Assembly (NCBI GenBank): GCA_004556655.1
Contig: SFGF01000020.1
Span: 1 to 47,911, forward strand
From: Lachnospiraceae bacterium
Lineage (GTDB): Bacteria > Bacillota > Clostridia > Lachnospirales > Lachnospiraceae
DNA: 47,911 bases
Direction of reading: 5' to 3'
Numbering within the stretch: position 1 is the first letter of the stretch; the number at the start of each line of letters is the position of its first letter. The position numbers were made by a program, and so were the translations under genes. Positions 23,534-30,621 of this stretch are shown piece after piece. The notes under the pieces are model-generated. The model searched no databases and had not been told where the DNA came from. It saw nothing but the letters and a program-made list of their open reading frames with translations.

Positions 23534-26059
23534 TCAGAACCCTTGTTCTGTTCTGTTGATTATGTCATCTTGTAAAGATCTGGACAACGTCGTAAATAGT
23601 GCACTATATCCAGCCACTCTTACAACAAGATGTTTATACTTCTCCGGATGTTTCTGTGCATCCAGCAAGGTTTCACGACTTACCACATTGAACTGCATGT
23701 GGCTTCCCTTCTGATCAAAATAAGATCGAATCAAAGCAACAAATTTCTCCAGACCTTCTCTGCCGCTAAGCGCTGACGGATGGAACTTCTGATTAAACAA
23801 CGTACCATTCGATGCAATAAAGTGATCCAGACGCGCTACAGAGTTTGCTGCTGCTGTCGGACCGTTTACATCTTTTCCGGCAGACGGCGAAACACCATCA
23901 GCCACCGGTGTGTGTGCAAGGCGTCCATCCGGTGTCGCTCCGGTCTGAGCTCCCAGTGGAACATTGGCAGATACCGGATACAAGCCGGCCTGAAATTGTC
24001 CGCCCCTCGGATTTTTGTATTTCTCCATGGTTCTGGTATAAGTATATGCCACATCTCTGGCAAAAGAGTCAACTTCAGGAATATCATTGCCAAACTTTGG
24101 AATCTCGTCAATCATATTTCTGATTTCCTGAAATCTGGCTTTCTTTTCCGGTGACGGCTCCATCTTCAGGACATTCTCGATCATCGATTTAATCTGTTCT
24201 TCTGAAACAGTCTGTCCCGCTTTCTGCAGCTTTTTCACAGCCTGTGCAGCCACCTGACCGGCAGTGATTTCGTCAAAGCCCTGTCCATAATTCCATTCCA
24301 GTGCTTCTTTATATTCTCTCATACTGACTTTATTTTCTTCATATACCAGCTGTCGAATGGCATATAAGGAATCCGCCATATTGGCAACGCCAAAGCCCTG
24401 TGGTCCGGTAAAATTGTATACCGCACCACCCTCCTGAACCGTTTTTCCTCTCTTAATGCAATCATCTACCATACAGGAAAGGAAAGGAAGCGGGCATCTT
24501 TCTGCATGTGCCACATCAATGGCATTATCTGCATTGACCAGAAGTTCAATGCAATAGGTAGTCTGCTTTTTATAAGCATCATAAAATTCTTCAAATGTGT
24601 CCATTTCTTCCACATCACCGGTCTGGATCCCAACCTGAACACCCTGATCAACACCATTGGAAAATACCAGTTCCAGAGGTCTGCACATATTATAAAAAGC
24701 TGCATCGTGCCAACCTTCTGTTTTTCCGGCTTTCTGAGGTTCCACACAACCGATGATATTATATTCTCTTGCATCCTGAAGAGTAAGCCCTCTGCTCACC
24801 AGTGACGGAATAATCACTTCATCATTATAATAGGCCGGTTGTCCCAAACCAGTTCTCGTAAGTTCCGCCGCACGAATCAAGAATTCATGAGGTGATCCGT
24901 TCCACACTCTTACACAAAAAGAAGGCTGTGGAAGATGTACATGCATGGATGCCTGAATACACATAAAAGACAAATCATTGGTCACGTCTTCTCCGTCACC
25001 GTTCTGTCCTCCTGCAATCAGATTTTGAAACAGACTGTATCCTGCAAATCCTTTTGCTGATTCTGCATCTCTGCACTTATTCAGATCATTTAGTTTTACC
25101 CAGACACAATCCATCAACTCCTGGGCAAATTCCCGGGTGATCTTTCCCTCGTCCATATCTTTTTTATAATATGGATACATGTACTGATCAAATCTTCCCG
25201 GAGAAATAGAATGTCCGCTGGACTCAATCTGCAAAAGCTGTTGAACAAACCAGAAAGATTGACATGCCTCCCAGAATCCGTTTGCTCCATGAGCCGGTAC
25301 TTTTCTGCAATTGGATGCTATGACCATAAGTTCTTTCTTTCTCACATCATCCGCACATTCCTTTGCCATCTTTTCTGCAAGTTCACTGTATCTTTCTGCA
25401 TAACGTATCACAGCCTCACAGCTTGTAATCACCGCATTCAAAAAATGTGTTCTTCCGGCATAATCAGCATCTGCTACACTGCATTTTGCCAGTTCTGCTT
25501 TTGCCTGCGCAATAATTCCCAGATACCCGATCTCCAACACTTTTTCATATTGGACTGTCACATGTCCTACACCATTGTAAAAATAATTTCCCGGTGTAAA
25601 AATATTGTGCTCGATCGCCTGTATGGCTTCCGGAGCCATATAGGATGTGGCAAGCTCACTTGTTGTTTTCCCTTTCCAATACTTATGTACCTGACGAAGC
25701 TGTTGCTTTGTCTCTTCAGAAATATAAAAAGGATCCGCTTCACGTACAGCTACCGTATCAAATTCCGCTTCCAGCCATTCAAATGAAAACTCCGGGTATG
25801 TCTGACAGCCCCGTGGTGCTATGGTTGTACTGCCCACAATCAGTTCCTCATCTCTGATAATGATCGGAATATGATCCAGTATATGTGCAAATGCTTTTGC
25901 CCTTCTGGATATAATCGGCTCACCTTCTGTCTGCATATAAGATTCCGTAAGTAAAACCGCACGGGCTGACTCGATCACCGGCATCTTTTCAAACAGATGA
26001 TCAATCAACCGGGGGATTCGAGGCGATTTGGGAATTTCACTGGTGTTAAATTGTTTCAT
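23534..26059 (-). CDS. Glycyl radical enzyme, B12-independent propanediol (diol) dehydratase type
   Basis: The protein has 841 aa. It is a PFL-like barrel enzyme with active-site Cys438 in NIIGCVEPQKAGKTEGWHD (with Glu440), the substrate-binding block SSGHSISPGRFDQYMYPYY (about 275-295), and the C-terminal radical loop VVRVAGYSALF with glycine at 817. The GCVEP, GHSISPGRFDQY and adjacent signatures fit the glycerol/1,2-propanediol dehydratase branch; genuine pyruvate formate-lyase has a CC pair instead. Choline lyase is disfavoured by the pdu context. It would turn 1,2-propanediol into propanal under strict anaerobiosis. No encapsulation helix is obvious at either end. AAAGGAG lies 4 nt before the ATG. 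It is the first gene of its unit, with activase, PduU and PduV following. Confidence 0.9.
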   Translation of the reverse strand: MKQFNTSEIPKSPRIPRLIDHLFEKMPVIESARAVLLTESYMQTEGEPIISRRAKAFAHILDHIPIIIRDEELIVGSTTIAPRGCQTYPEFSFEWLEAEFDTVAVREADPFYISEETKQQLRQVHKYWKGKTTSELATSYMAPEAIQAIEHNIFTPGNYFYNGVGHVTVQYEKVLEIGYLGIIAQAKAELAKCSVADADYAGRTHFLNAVITSCEAVIRYAERYSELAEKMAKECADDVRKKELMVIASNCRKVPAHGANGFWEACQSFWFVQQLLQIESSGHSISPGRFDQYMYPYYKKDMDEGKITREFAQELMDCVWVKLNDLNKCRDAESAKGFAGYSLFQNLIAGGQNGDGEDVTNDLSFMCIQASMHVHLPQPSFCVRVWNGSPHEFLIRAAELTRTGLGQPAYYNDEVIIPSLVSRGLTLQDAREYNIIGCVEPQKAGKTEGWHDAAFYNMCRPLELVFSNGVDQGVQVGIQTGDVEEMDTFEEFYDAYKKQTTYCIELLVNADNAIDVAHAERCPLPFLSCMVDDCIKRGKTVQEGGAVYNFTGPQGFGVANMADSLYAIRQLVYEENKVSMREYKEALEWNYGQGFDEITAGQVAAQAVKKLQKAGQTVSEEQIKSMIENVLKMEPSPEKKARFQEIRNMIDEIPKFGNDIPEVDSFARDVAYTYTRTMEKYKNPRGGQFQAGLYPVSANVPLGAQTGATPDGRLAHTPVADGVSPSAGKDVNGPTAAANSVARLDHFIASNGTLFNQKFHPSALSGREGLEKFVALIRSYFDQKGSHMQFNVVSRETLLDAQKHPEKYKHLVVRVAGYSALFTTLSRSLQDDIINRTEQGF

Positions 26060-26104
26060 AACACTCCTTTCACCGCAACCTGTTATTTTATTTATTGTTC
26101 TTTT

Positions 26105-26156
26105 CCGGAATGACCTCTCACAATTCCGGTTCTATTGTCCTTCCTTTTCGGACAAT
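26105..26156 (-). promoter_or_regulatory. Two hairpins in the glycyl radical enzyme leader
   Basis: ATTGTCC/GGACAAT (26156-26150 with 26140-26134) closes a 9-nt loop near the predicted mRNA start. CCGGAAT/ATTCCGG (26129-26123 with 26111-26105) closes an 11-nt loop further down. Both have 7-bp perfect stems. Likely roles are 5' stabilisation or attenuation; unproven. Confidence 0.4.
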
Positions 26157-26171
26157 TTTAATTTAAATCTT

Positions 26172-26200
26172 ATTATACTCTCTTTTTTTTCAAAAGTCAA
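26172..26200 (-). promoter_or_regulatory. Proximal promoter of the glycyl radical enzyme operon
   Basis: TTGACT (26200-26195) and TATAAT (26177-26172) lie exactly 17 bp apart on the minus strand, predicting a start near 26165 and a leader of about 105 nt. It is the same design as the aldolase promoter. Confidence 0.85.
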
Positions 26201-26218
26201 CGAATCCAACACAATTTA

Positions 26219-26274
26219 TGTGGTTTCATGTTGGTTTTTTGTGGGATTATACCTTGGTTTTTTGTGGTTTTCAA
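26219..26274. promoter_or_regulatory. Operator-like repeats and overlapping upstream promoter
   Basis: The plus-strand 14-mer TTGGTTTTTTGTGG occurs twice, at 26231-26244 and 26254-26267, 23 bp apart (about two helix turns), plus a partial copy ATGTGGTTTC at 26219-26228. A second minus-strand promoter, TTGAAA (26274-26269), 17 bp, TATAAT (26251-26246), is embedded in the repeats, so a bound repressor would block it. Together with the leader and the PHP promoter this accounts for most of the 375-bp gap between the two divergent genes. Confidence 0.6.
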
Positions 26275-26283
26275 GATTTCCTA

Positions 26284-26312
26284 TTGACAAAGCAGATCTT
26301 TTCCATCATACT
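26284..26312 (+). promoter_or_regulatory. Promoter of the PHP-domain gene
   Basis: TTGACA (26284-26289) and CATACT (26307-26312) are separated by 17 bp on the plus strand. It lies back to back with the BMC operator repeats, so the PHP gene may share their regulation. Confidence 0.5.
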
Positions 26313-26343
26313 TAAATCATAAATATGAGCCAAGGGACAAATG

Positions 26344-26378
26344 GACATAAAATGCATGCTTGCATGCATTTTTATGTC
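26344..26378 (+). promoter_or_regulatory. Long palindrome in the PHP gene leader
   Basis: GACATAAAATGCATGC (26344-26359) and GCATGCATTTTTATGTC (26362-26378) pair nearly perfectly across a 2-bp centre. This would form a stable hairpin or a protein-binding palindrome between the promoter and the PHP start. Confidence 0.45.
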
Positions 26379-26434
26379 TATGGATCCCGCTAAACATGAT
26401 TGTCGGGCAACTCAACATTTTACGAGGTAATACT

Positions 26435-27142
26435 ATGCAGTTTGATATTCATACACATACAATCGCATCCGGACATGGTACCAGCTGTACCATTGCTGAT
26501 ATGGCAAAATCTGCCGCTGCCAACGGTTTGTCTTTGGTTGGCATCAGTGATCATGGTCCTGCTACCATGGCTGCAGGAACTCCTTCTTATTTCCGAAGTC
26601 TGCTCATGGCTCCCCATTACCGTTGTGGTATCCGTCTATTGTATGGAGTTGAAGTGAATATTCTGGACTCTAAAGGCACAATCGACCTTGAAGATAGCAT
26701 TTTATCCCATCTGGATTACGCCATTGCCAGCATGCACATTCAAAATATGAAACCAGGTACCTGCGAAGAAAATACGCAGGCATATCTTGCTGCTATGAAA
26801 CATCCGAAAGTAAAAGTAATCGGGCATTCTGACGATGTGAAATTTCCGGTTGACTACCGCACACTTGTTGCCGGAGCAAAGGAGCATCATGTACTTCTGG
26901 AGCTTAATGAAGCTTCCCTAACACCCGGTGGGTATCGGGGAGATACTCGTGCAAATAATATAGAAATGCTTACTTGGTGCCGTCGCTACAGCCATCCCGT
27001 GATCCTTTCCAGTGACAGCCACGGTCCTGACCGTGTCGGACAATTTCCATATGGATTGGCATTACTGGAAGAAGTAGGTTTTCCACAGGAACTTGTTCTG
27101 AACTATCGGCTGGCTAAGCTGATGGCTTTTCTTCAGGAATAA
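26435..27142 (+). CDS. PHP-domain phosphoesterase, YcdX-like
   Basis: I chose the ATG at 26435 (235 aa, MQFDIHTHTIASGHG), with GAGGT about 6 nt upstream; the longer frame has no site and reads through the palindrome. The metal ligands of the polymerase/histidinol phosphatase fold are visible: HTH at residues 6-8, SDHG (~40), GVEVNI (~73), AIASMH (~103), GHSDD, and SSDSHGPDRVG near residue 195. It is probably a zinc-dependent phosphatase or nuclease-like hydrolase in the cytoplasm; the substrate is unknown. It is divergent from the glycyl radical operon. Its last 10 bp overlap the end of the convergent GntR-type gene. Confidence 0.88.
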   Translation: MQFDIHTHTIASGHGTSCTIADMAKSAAANGLSLVGISDHGPATMAAGTPSYFRSLLMAPHYRCGIRLLYGVEVNILDSKGTIDLEDSILSHLDYAIASMHIQNMKPGTCEENTQAYLAAMKHPKVKVIGHSDDVKFPVDYRTLVAGAKEHHVLLELNEASLTPGGYRGDTRANNIEMLTWCRRYSHPVILSSDSHGPDRVGQFPYGLALLEEVGFPQELVLNYRLAKLMAFLQE

Positions 27143-28236
27143 AAAGAGCAGGATCTGCAGAATATTCCCGGTATCAGGATATCATCTTCTTCTGCACCAT
27201 TTCCGCTTATCTGCGAAAAGAGTATATCCAGTGCTTTTTTCGCGATTTCTTTTTCATCCTGTTTTACATGCATAAACCTGGTTCCTTCCGGAGCCATATA
27301 ATCTTCATCTACACAGGCAATCCTTATTTCTTCTTCCGGTTTTATTTCTTCCAGTTTCATCGCCTGTACAACTTCAGGAACGATTCCATATTCACTTACG
27401 ATCACTGCATCCATTTCCCCTTTGTTTTGTTCCAGAAATTTTCTGATTTCATATACCACCTTGGAGTTCGGATTATGATTCATATATTCTTCCCTGGTGA
27501 TTCCCGATGAAACGGCACAAATCCCAGCTTCTTCAAGCCTCAGTTTTTCCATTTCTCCGATAAATCCATTTCTCCTTTCCTTCACCGAATCTGCTTTCTG
27601 GTCATCTGTAGATATAAAAGCAATTCTTCTGTTTCTTTCTTCTGCCAAAGCTCTTACTAAAGTCGCAGCTGCCGCTCTGTTATCCGTTCTTACAGACGGT
27701 ACCGGTATTCCTTTCATTTTCTTATCAACAAGCACAACAGGAAAACCATTCAGACAAAGTCTGAGGATCGCCTGATTATAATGCTTTCCGTGACTCGGCA
27801 TGATTATCAGCCCTTCCACTCCCAATGACAGCAGAAAATTTATTTCTTTTGTCTCCTGTTCTCTTTCCCCATAAGAGAAACGCACAAGCATACGATACCC
27901 TGCACGCATAGCAAACAGATCCATCTGGTACATCATTTCAAGTCCGAAAGGAGAAGAAATGTGTTCCAGGACCACACCGATCATTTTTTCGTTTTTAGCC
28001 ACTTTCTTCTCTGCTTTTATCCATTTATTCACAAAAGTACCATTTCCCGGAATGCGTTTCACATATCCTTCCTCAGCCAGAAGACACAAAGCTTTATTCA
28101 ATGTGATCATACTTACCCCGTATTGTTCACACAGTTCTTTATCATCCGGTATCTTCTTCCCTTCCTCAAAATCTCCATCACGTATTCCATTCAAAATAGA
28201 ATCATGAACCTTTTGATACAAAAAAACCTTTCCCAT
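27133..28236 (-). CDS. GntR-HTH / LacI-sensor transcriptional regulator
   Basis: The protein has 367 aa. The N-terminal GntR winged helix (YQKVHDSILNGIRDGDFEEG, ELCEQYGVSMITLNKALCLL, EGYVKRIPGNGTFVNKW) is fused to a LacI/periplasmic-binding-protein sensor domain (MIGVVLEHISSPFGLEMMYQ, SLGVEGLIIMPSHGKHYNQA, RIAFISTDDQKADSVKERRNG). This is the AraR-type architecture. AAGG lies 7 nt before the ATG. It is divergent from the DUF5054 gene at 28474. The intergenic region holds three copies of an AAAACATATTTT-like palindrome, so it most likely represses that gene in response to its product sugar (inference). Confidence 0.9.
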   Translation of the reverse strand: MGKVFLYQKVHDSILNGIRDGDFEEGKKIPDDKELCEQYGVSMITLNKALCLLAEEGYVKRIPGNGTFVNKWIKAEKKVAKNEKMIGVVLEHISSPFGLEMMYQMDLFAMRAGYRMLVRFSYGEREQETKEINFLLSLGVEGLIIMPSHGKHYNQAILRLCLNGFPVVLVDKKMKGIPVPSVRTDNRAAAATLVRALAEERNRRIAFISTDDQKADSVKERRNGFIGEMEKLRLEEAGICAVSSGITREEYMNHNPNSKVVYEIRKFLEQNKGEMDAVIVSEYGIVPEVVQAMKLEEIKPEEEIRIACVDEDYMAPEGTRFMHVKQDEKEIAKKALDILFSQISGNGAEEDDILIPGIFCRSCSFYS

Positions 28237-28272
28237 CCATACACCTTCTTCAATCTTTTCTTATGTCATTAT

Positions 28273-28418
28273 AAAATATGTTTTTCTAAACAATCAAGTA
28301 TTTTCGGATTTTATTAAACATATTTTTTTATTCCATATTTTGTACAATATTCCTTTTAATATCATATACTTTGTGCTAATAGTAAAATTTAATTTCGTTA
28401 ATTTACAAAACATATTTT
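28273..28418. promoter_or_regulatory. Three copies of an AAAACATATTTT-type operator
   Basis: Copies lie at 28273-28284 (AAAATATGTTTT, reverse orientation), 28315-28326 (TAAACATATTTT) and 28407-28418 (AAAACATATTTT), in the 237-bp divergent region between the GntR-type gene and the DUF5054 gene. The last copy overlaps a likely promoter of the DUF5054 gene (TTTACA at 28402, about 17 bp before TAGTGT). The near-palindromic form suits a dimeric GntR repressor. The rest of the gap is AT-rich without clear genes. Confidence 0.5.
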
Positions 28419-28473
28419 ATATGTTAGTGTATGCATAGAATAACAGAAACACTATACTTGAAAGGAGATTTTC

Positions 28474-30522
28474 ATGAATCACGAAAATGTAACAAATGTT
28501 ATTGTGGTCTTCAAAACTCATCTGGATATCGGTTTTACAGGTTATGCCAAAGATGTACTTGATCAATATTGCACCACTTTCATTCCGGCTGCCGTTGATC
28601 TTGCTTTCCGCGTGAATACACAGGCCCATAAGAAATTTGTATGGACAGTTGGTTCTTATCTGATTCACTATTATTTTAACCACGCCGCTGATAAAGATTG
28701 CGAACGTCTGGCTCAGGCTATCCGTCTCGGTTATGTCCGCTGGCATGGACTTGCCTGTACCACCCACACAGAATTGATGGATCGGAAACTTTTGGATTAT
28801 AATCTGTCTATTTCTCAGTCTCTGGATGAAGAATTTGGTCTGAAAACGATTGCTGCAAAAATGACCGATGTTCCGGGACATACGATTGGTCTTGTTCCGG
28901 CAATGGCGGATGCCGGTATCCGTTACCTGCACCTTGGAGTCAATGCATCTTCCCGTGTTCCTTCCGTTCCTTCTATTTTTGTATGGAAATACGAATCTAA
29001 AGAAATCATCGTCAACTATGCAGGTGATTATGGGGATGCAGCCATACTGGAAAACGGAACCGCACTTGAATTTTATCATGCTCACGATAACGCCGCACCA
29101 CCGACCCCGGAAGAGCTTGATGAACTTTTCCGTAAATTATCCGAAAAATATCCGAATGCCCACATCGAAGCAGGTACTCTGGATGATTTTGCCAAAAGTG
29201 CCCTATCCATTCAGGATTCTTTTCCTGTCATTACAGAAGAATTGGGAGACACATGGATCCACGGTGCCGGTACCGATCCGTTAAAAGTCTCCTGGTTTCG
29301 CCGTCTCCTGTCTTTAAAGGATAAATGGATCGCTGAAGGCAGACTCACAGAAGACAGTCAGGAATACCAGAATATGATGGAAAATCTTCTCCTGATCGTC
29401 GAGCATACCTGGGGCATGGATGTAAAAAAATATCTTCTTGATTTTTCAAACTGGGACAAAAAATCTTTTACTACAGCACGACAAAAAGATATCACAGACG
29501 AAACTTCCTATGGAGTTTTCAATATGGGACTTCTAAACGGTATGCTGCCCGAACTGCATCATTATCATGGGGACACGATTCATTCTTCTTACTCCATATT
29601 TGAAAGTTCCCACCAGGAACAGCGGGATTACATAACCGCTGCTTTATCCCAACTTCCTGAAGATCTAAGAACAGAAGCTCTGGATGTCTTCGCCTTTGCT
29701 TATCCGTCTATTCCTGAAAACGCTGTCCGTCATTCTGTTTATGAACCAATCACAATCGGAGGCTGCACATTGACTATCGGATGCCACGGTGAGATTCTGC
29801 GATATACAGATGAAAATAATCATGTTGAAAAAGAACTGGGGCTGGGAACAATCGCATATGAAACCTTTGGCGGAAAAGAAGTTGATGACTGTTACTTCGA
29901 TTATGGACGTGATCTGAAAGAAAACTTTTTCTGGGCAGAACCGGATTTTGGAAAACCAGGACTTCGTTATTCAACGGAAATAACCCATAATTACTTTGAG
30001 CCGGCAGTAACAGACATTTATTCCTCCGGCAAAGAAATCTATGTAACTCTCTCATTTTTACAGGAAGCCTGCTGTTTTTACGGCTGCCCCAGAGAATTTA
30101 CACTGGTTTATAAGCCGGAAAATAACGCCGTTCAGGTAGAGGTATTCTGGAAAAACAAAGATGCCATACGAAGCCCGGAAGCCATCTGGTTCCATATCAA
30201 TCCGCAGGTAACCTCACCGGAAAAATGGATGATGAACAAATCCGGCGCGCAAGTGAGTCCTCTGAACGTTGTTTATAATGGAAACAGAAAGCTGCATGCA
30301 GTTCAGAGTCTTCATTATGATTCTCCAACAGAACAGTTCGAGATTGTATCTCTGGATGCTCCCCTGGTGTCCCCGGGAGGACGTAACCTCTACAACACAG
30401 ACAATACGCTTCCCGATCTGAATCAGGGATTCTATTTCCTTCTTTACAACAATCGGTGGGGAACCAATTTCAAACAGTGGTTTGATGAAGATATGCGTTT
30501 TGCCTTCACAATCCGTTTCTAA
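28474..30522 (+). CDS. DUF5054 protein, GH38-like putative glycosidase
   Basis: The protein has 682 aa. Its N-terminus VIVVFKTHLDIGFTGYAKDV matches the His-x-Asp-x-Gly/His start of GH38-like alpha-mannosidase folds (HxDxG), where the Asp/His bind a metal. Further conserved-looking acidic and aromatic blocks are HGLACTTHTELMD, KMTDVPGHTIGLVP, ELGDTWIHGAGTDPLK and IVEHTWGMDVK. There is no signal peptide, so it acts in the cytoplasm on imported sugars. AAAGGAG lies 6 nt before the ATG. It is next to a dedicated GntR-LacI regulator and ends in a strong terminator, so it forms a one-gene catabolic module. The substrate is not known and I make no specific claim. Confidence 0.8.
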   Translation: MNHENVTNVIVVFKTHLDIGFTGYAKDVLDQYCTTFIPAAVDLAFRVNTQAHKKFVWTVGSYLIHYYFNHAADKDCERLAQAIRLGYVRWHGLACTTHTELMDRKLLDYNLSISQSLDEEFGLKTIAAKMTDVPGHTIGLVPAMADAGIRYLHLGVNASSRVPSVPSIFVWKYESKEIIVNYAGDYGDAAILENGTALEFYHAHDNAAPPTPEELDELFRKLSEKYPNAHIEAGTLDDFAKSALSIQDSFPVITEELGDTWIHGAGTDPLKVSWFRRLLSLKDKWIAEGRLTEDSQEYQNMMENLLLIVEHTWGMDVKKYLLDFSNWDKKSFTTARQKDITDETSYGVFNMGLLNGMLPELHHYHGDTIHSSYSIFESSHQEQRDYITAALSQLPEDLRTEALDVFAFAYPSIPENAVRHSVYEPITIGGCTLTIGCHGEILRYTDENNHVEKELGLGTIAYETFGGKEVDDCYFDYGRDLKENFFWAEPDFGKPGLRYSTEITHNYFEPAVTDIYSSGKEIYVTLSFLQEACCFYGCPREFTLVYKPENNAVQVEVFWKNKDAIRSPEAIWFHINPQVTSPEKWMMNKSGAQVSPLNVVYNGNRKLHAVQSLHYDSPTEQFEIVSLDAPLVSPGGRNLYNTDNTLPDLNQGFYFLLYNNRWGTNFKQWFDEDMRFAFTIRF

Positions 30523-30564
30523 TTTCAAGTACGCCTCGGTGTACTTGCTATAAAAGGTACAAAG

Positions 30565-30611
30565 AAAAAGGTCAGTTCCAGGCATGTAAACATGCCGCAA
30601 CTGACCTTTTT
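30565..30611. terminator. Bidirectional terminator between DUF5054 and LCP genes
   Basis: AAAAAGGTCAGTT (30565-30577) pairs with AACTGACCTTTTT (30599-30611), and the interior GGCATGT/ACATGCC extends the stem. A and T runs flank both sides, so it can stop transcription from both convergent genes. Confidence 0.9.
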
Positions 30612-30621
30612 CTATCTCAAT

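Noticed and set aside
23534..26059. Choline trimethylamine-lyase (CutC) or pyruvate formate-lyase for the glycyl radical enzyme
   Set aside because: PFL has adjacent active-site cysteines, not GCVEP. The GHSISPGRFDQY and GCVEPQ blocks and the pdu context favour a diol dehydratase, though a biochemical test is needed for substrate.
5563..26312. Identical TTGACAAAGCAGAT in the FHA and PHP promoters as a shared regulatory motif
   Set aside because: Six of the 14 bases are the -35 consensus and the rest is short; two occurrences are not enough to claim a regulon.
21600..26434. Cobalamin riboswitch in the BMC leaders
   Set aside because: I looked for the B12-box type conserved element and extended fold in the two leaders and saw only simple hairpins. 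A covariance-model search would be decisive.
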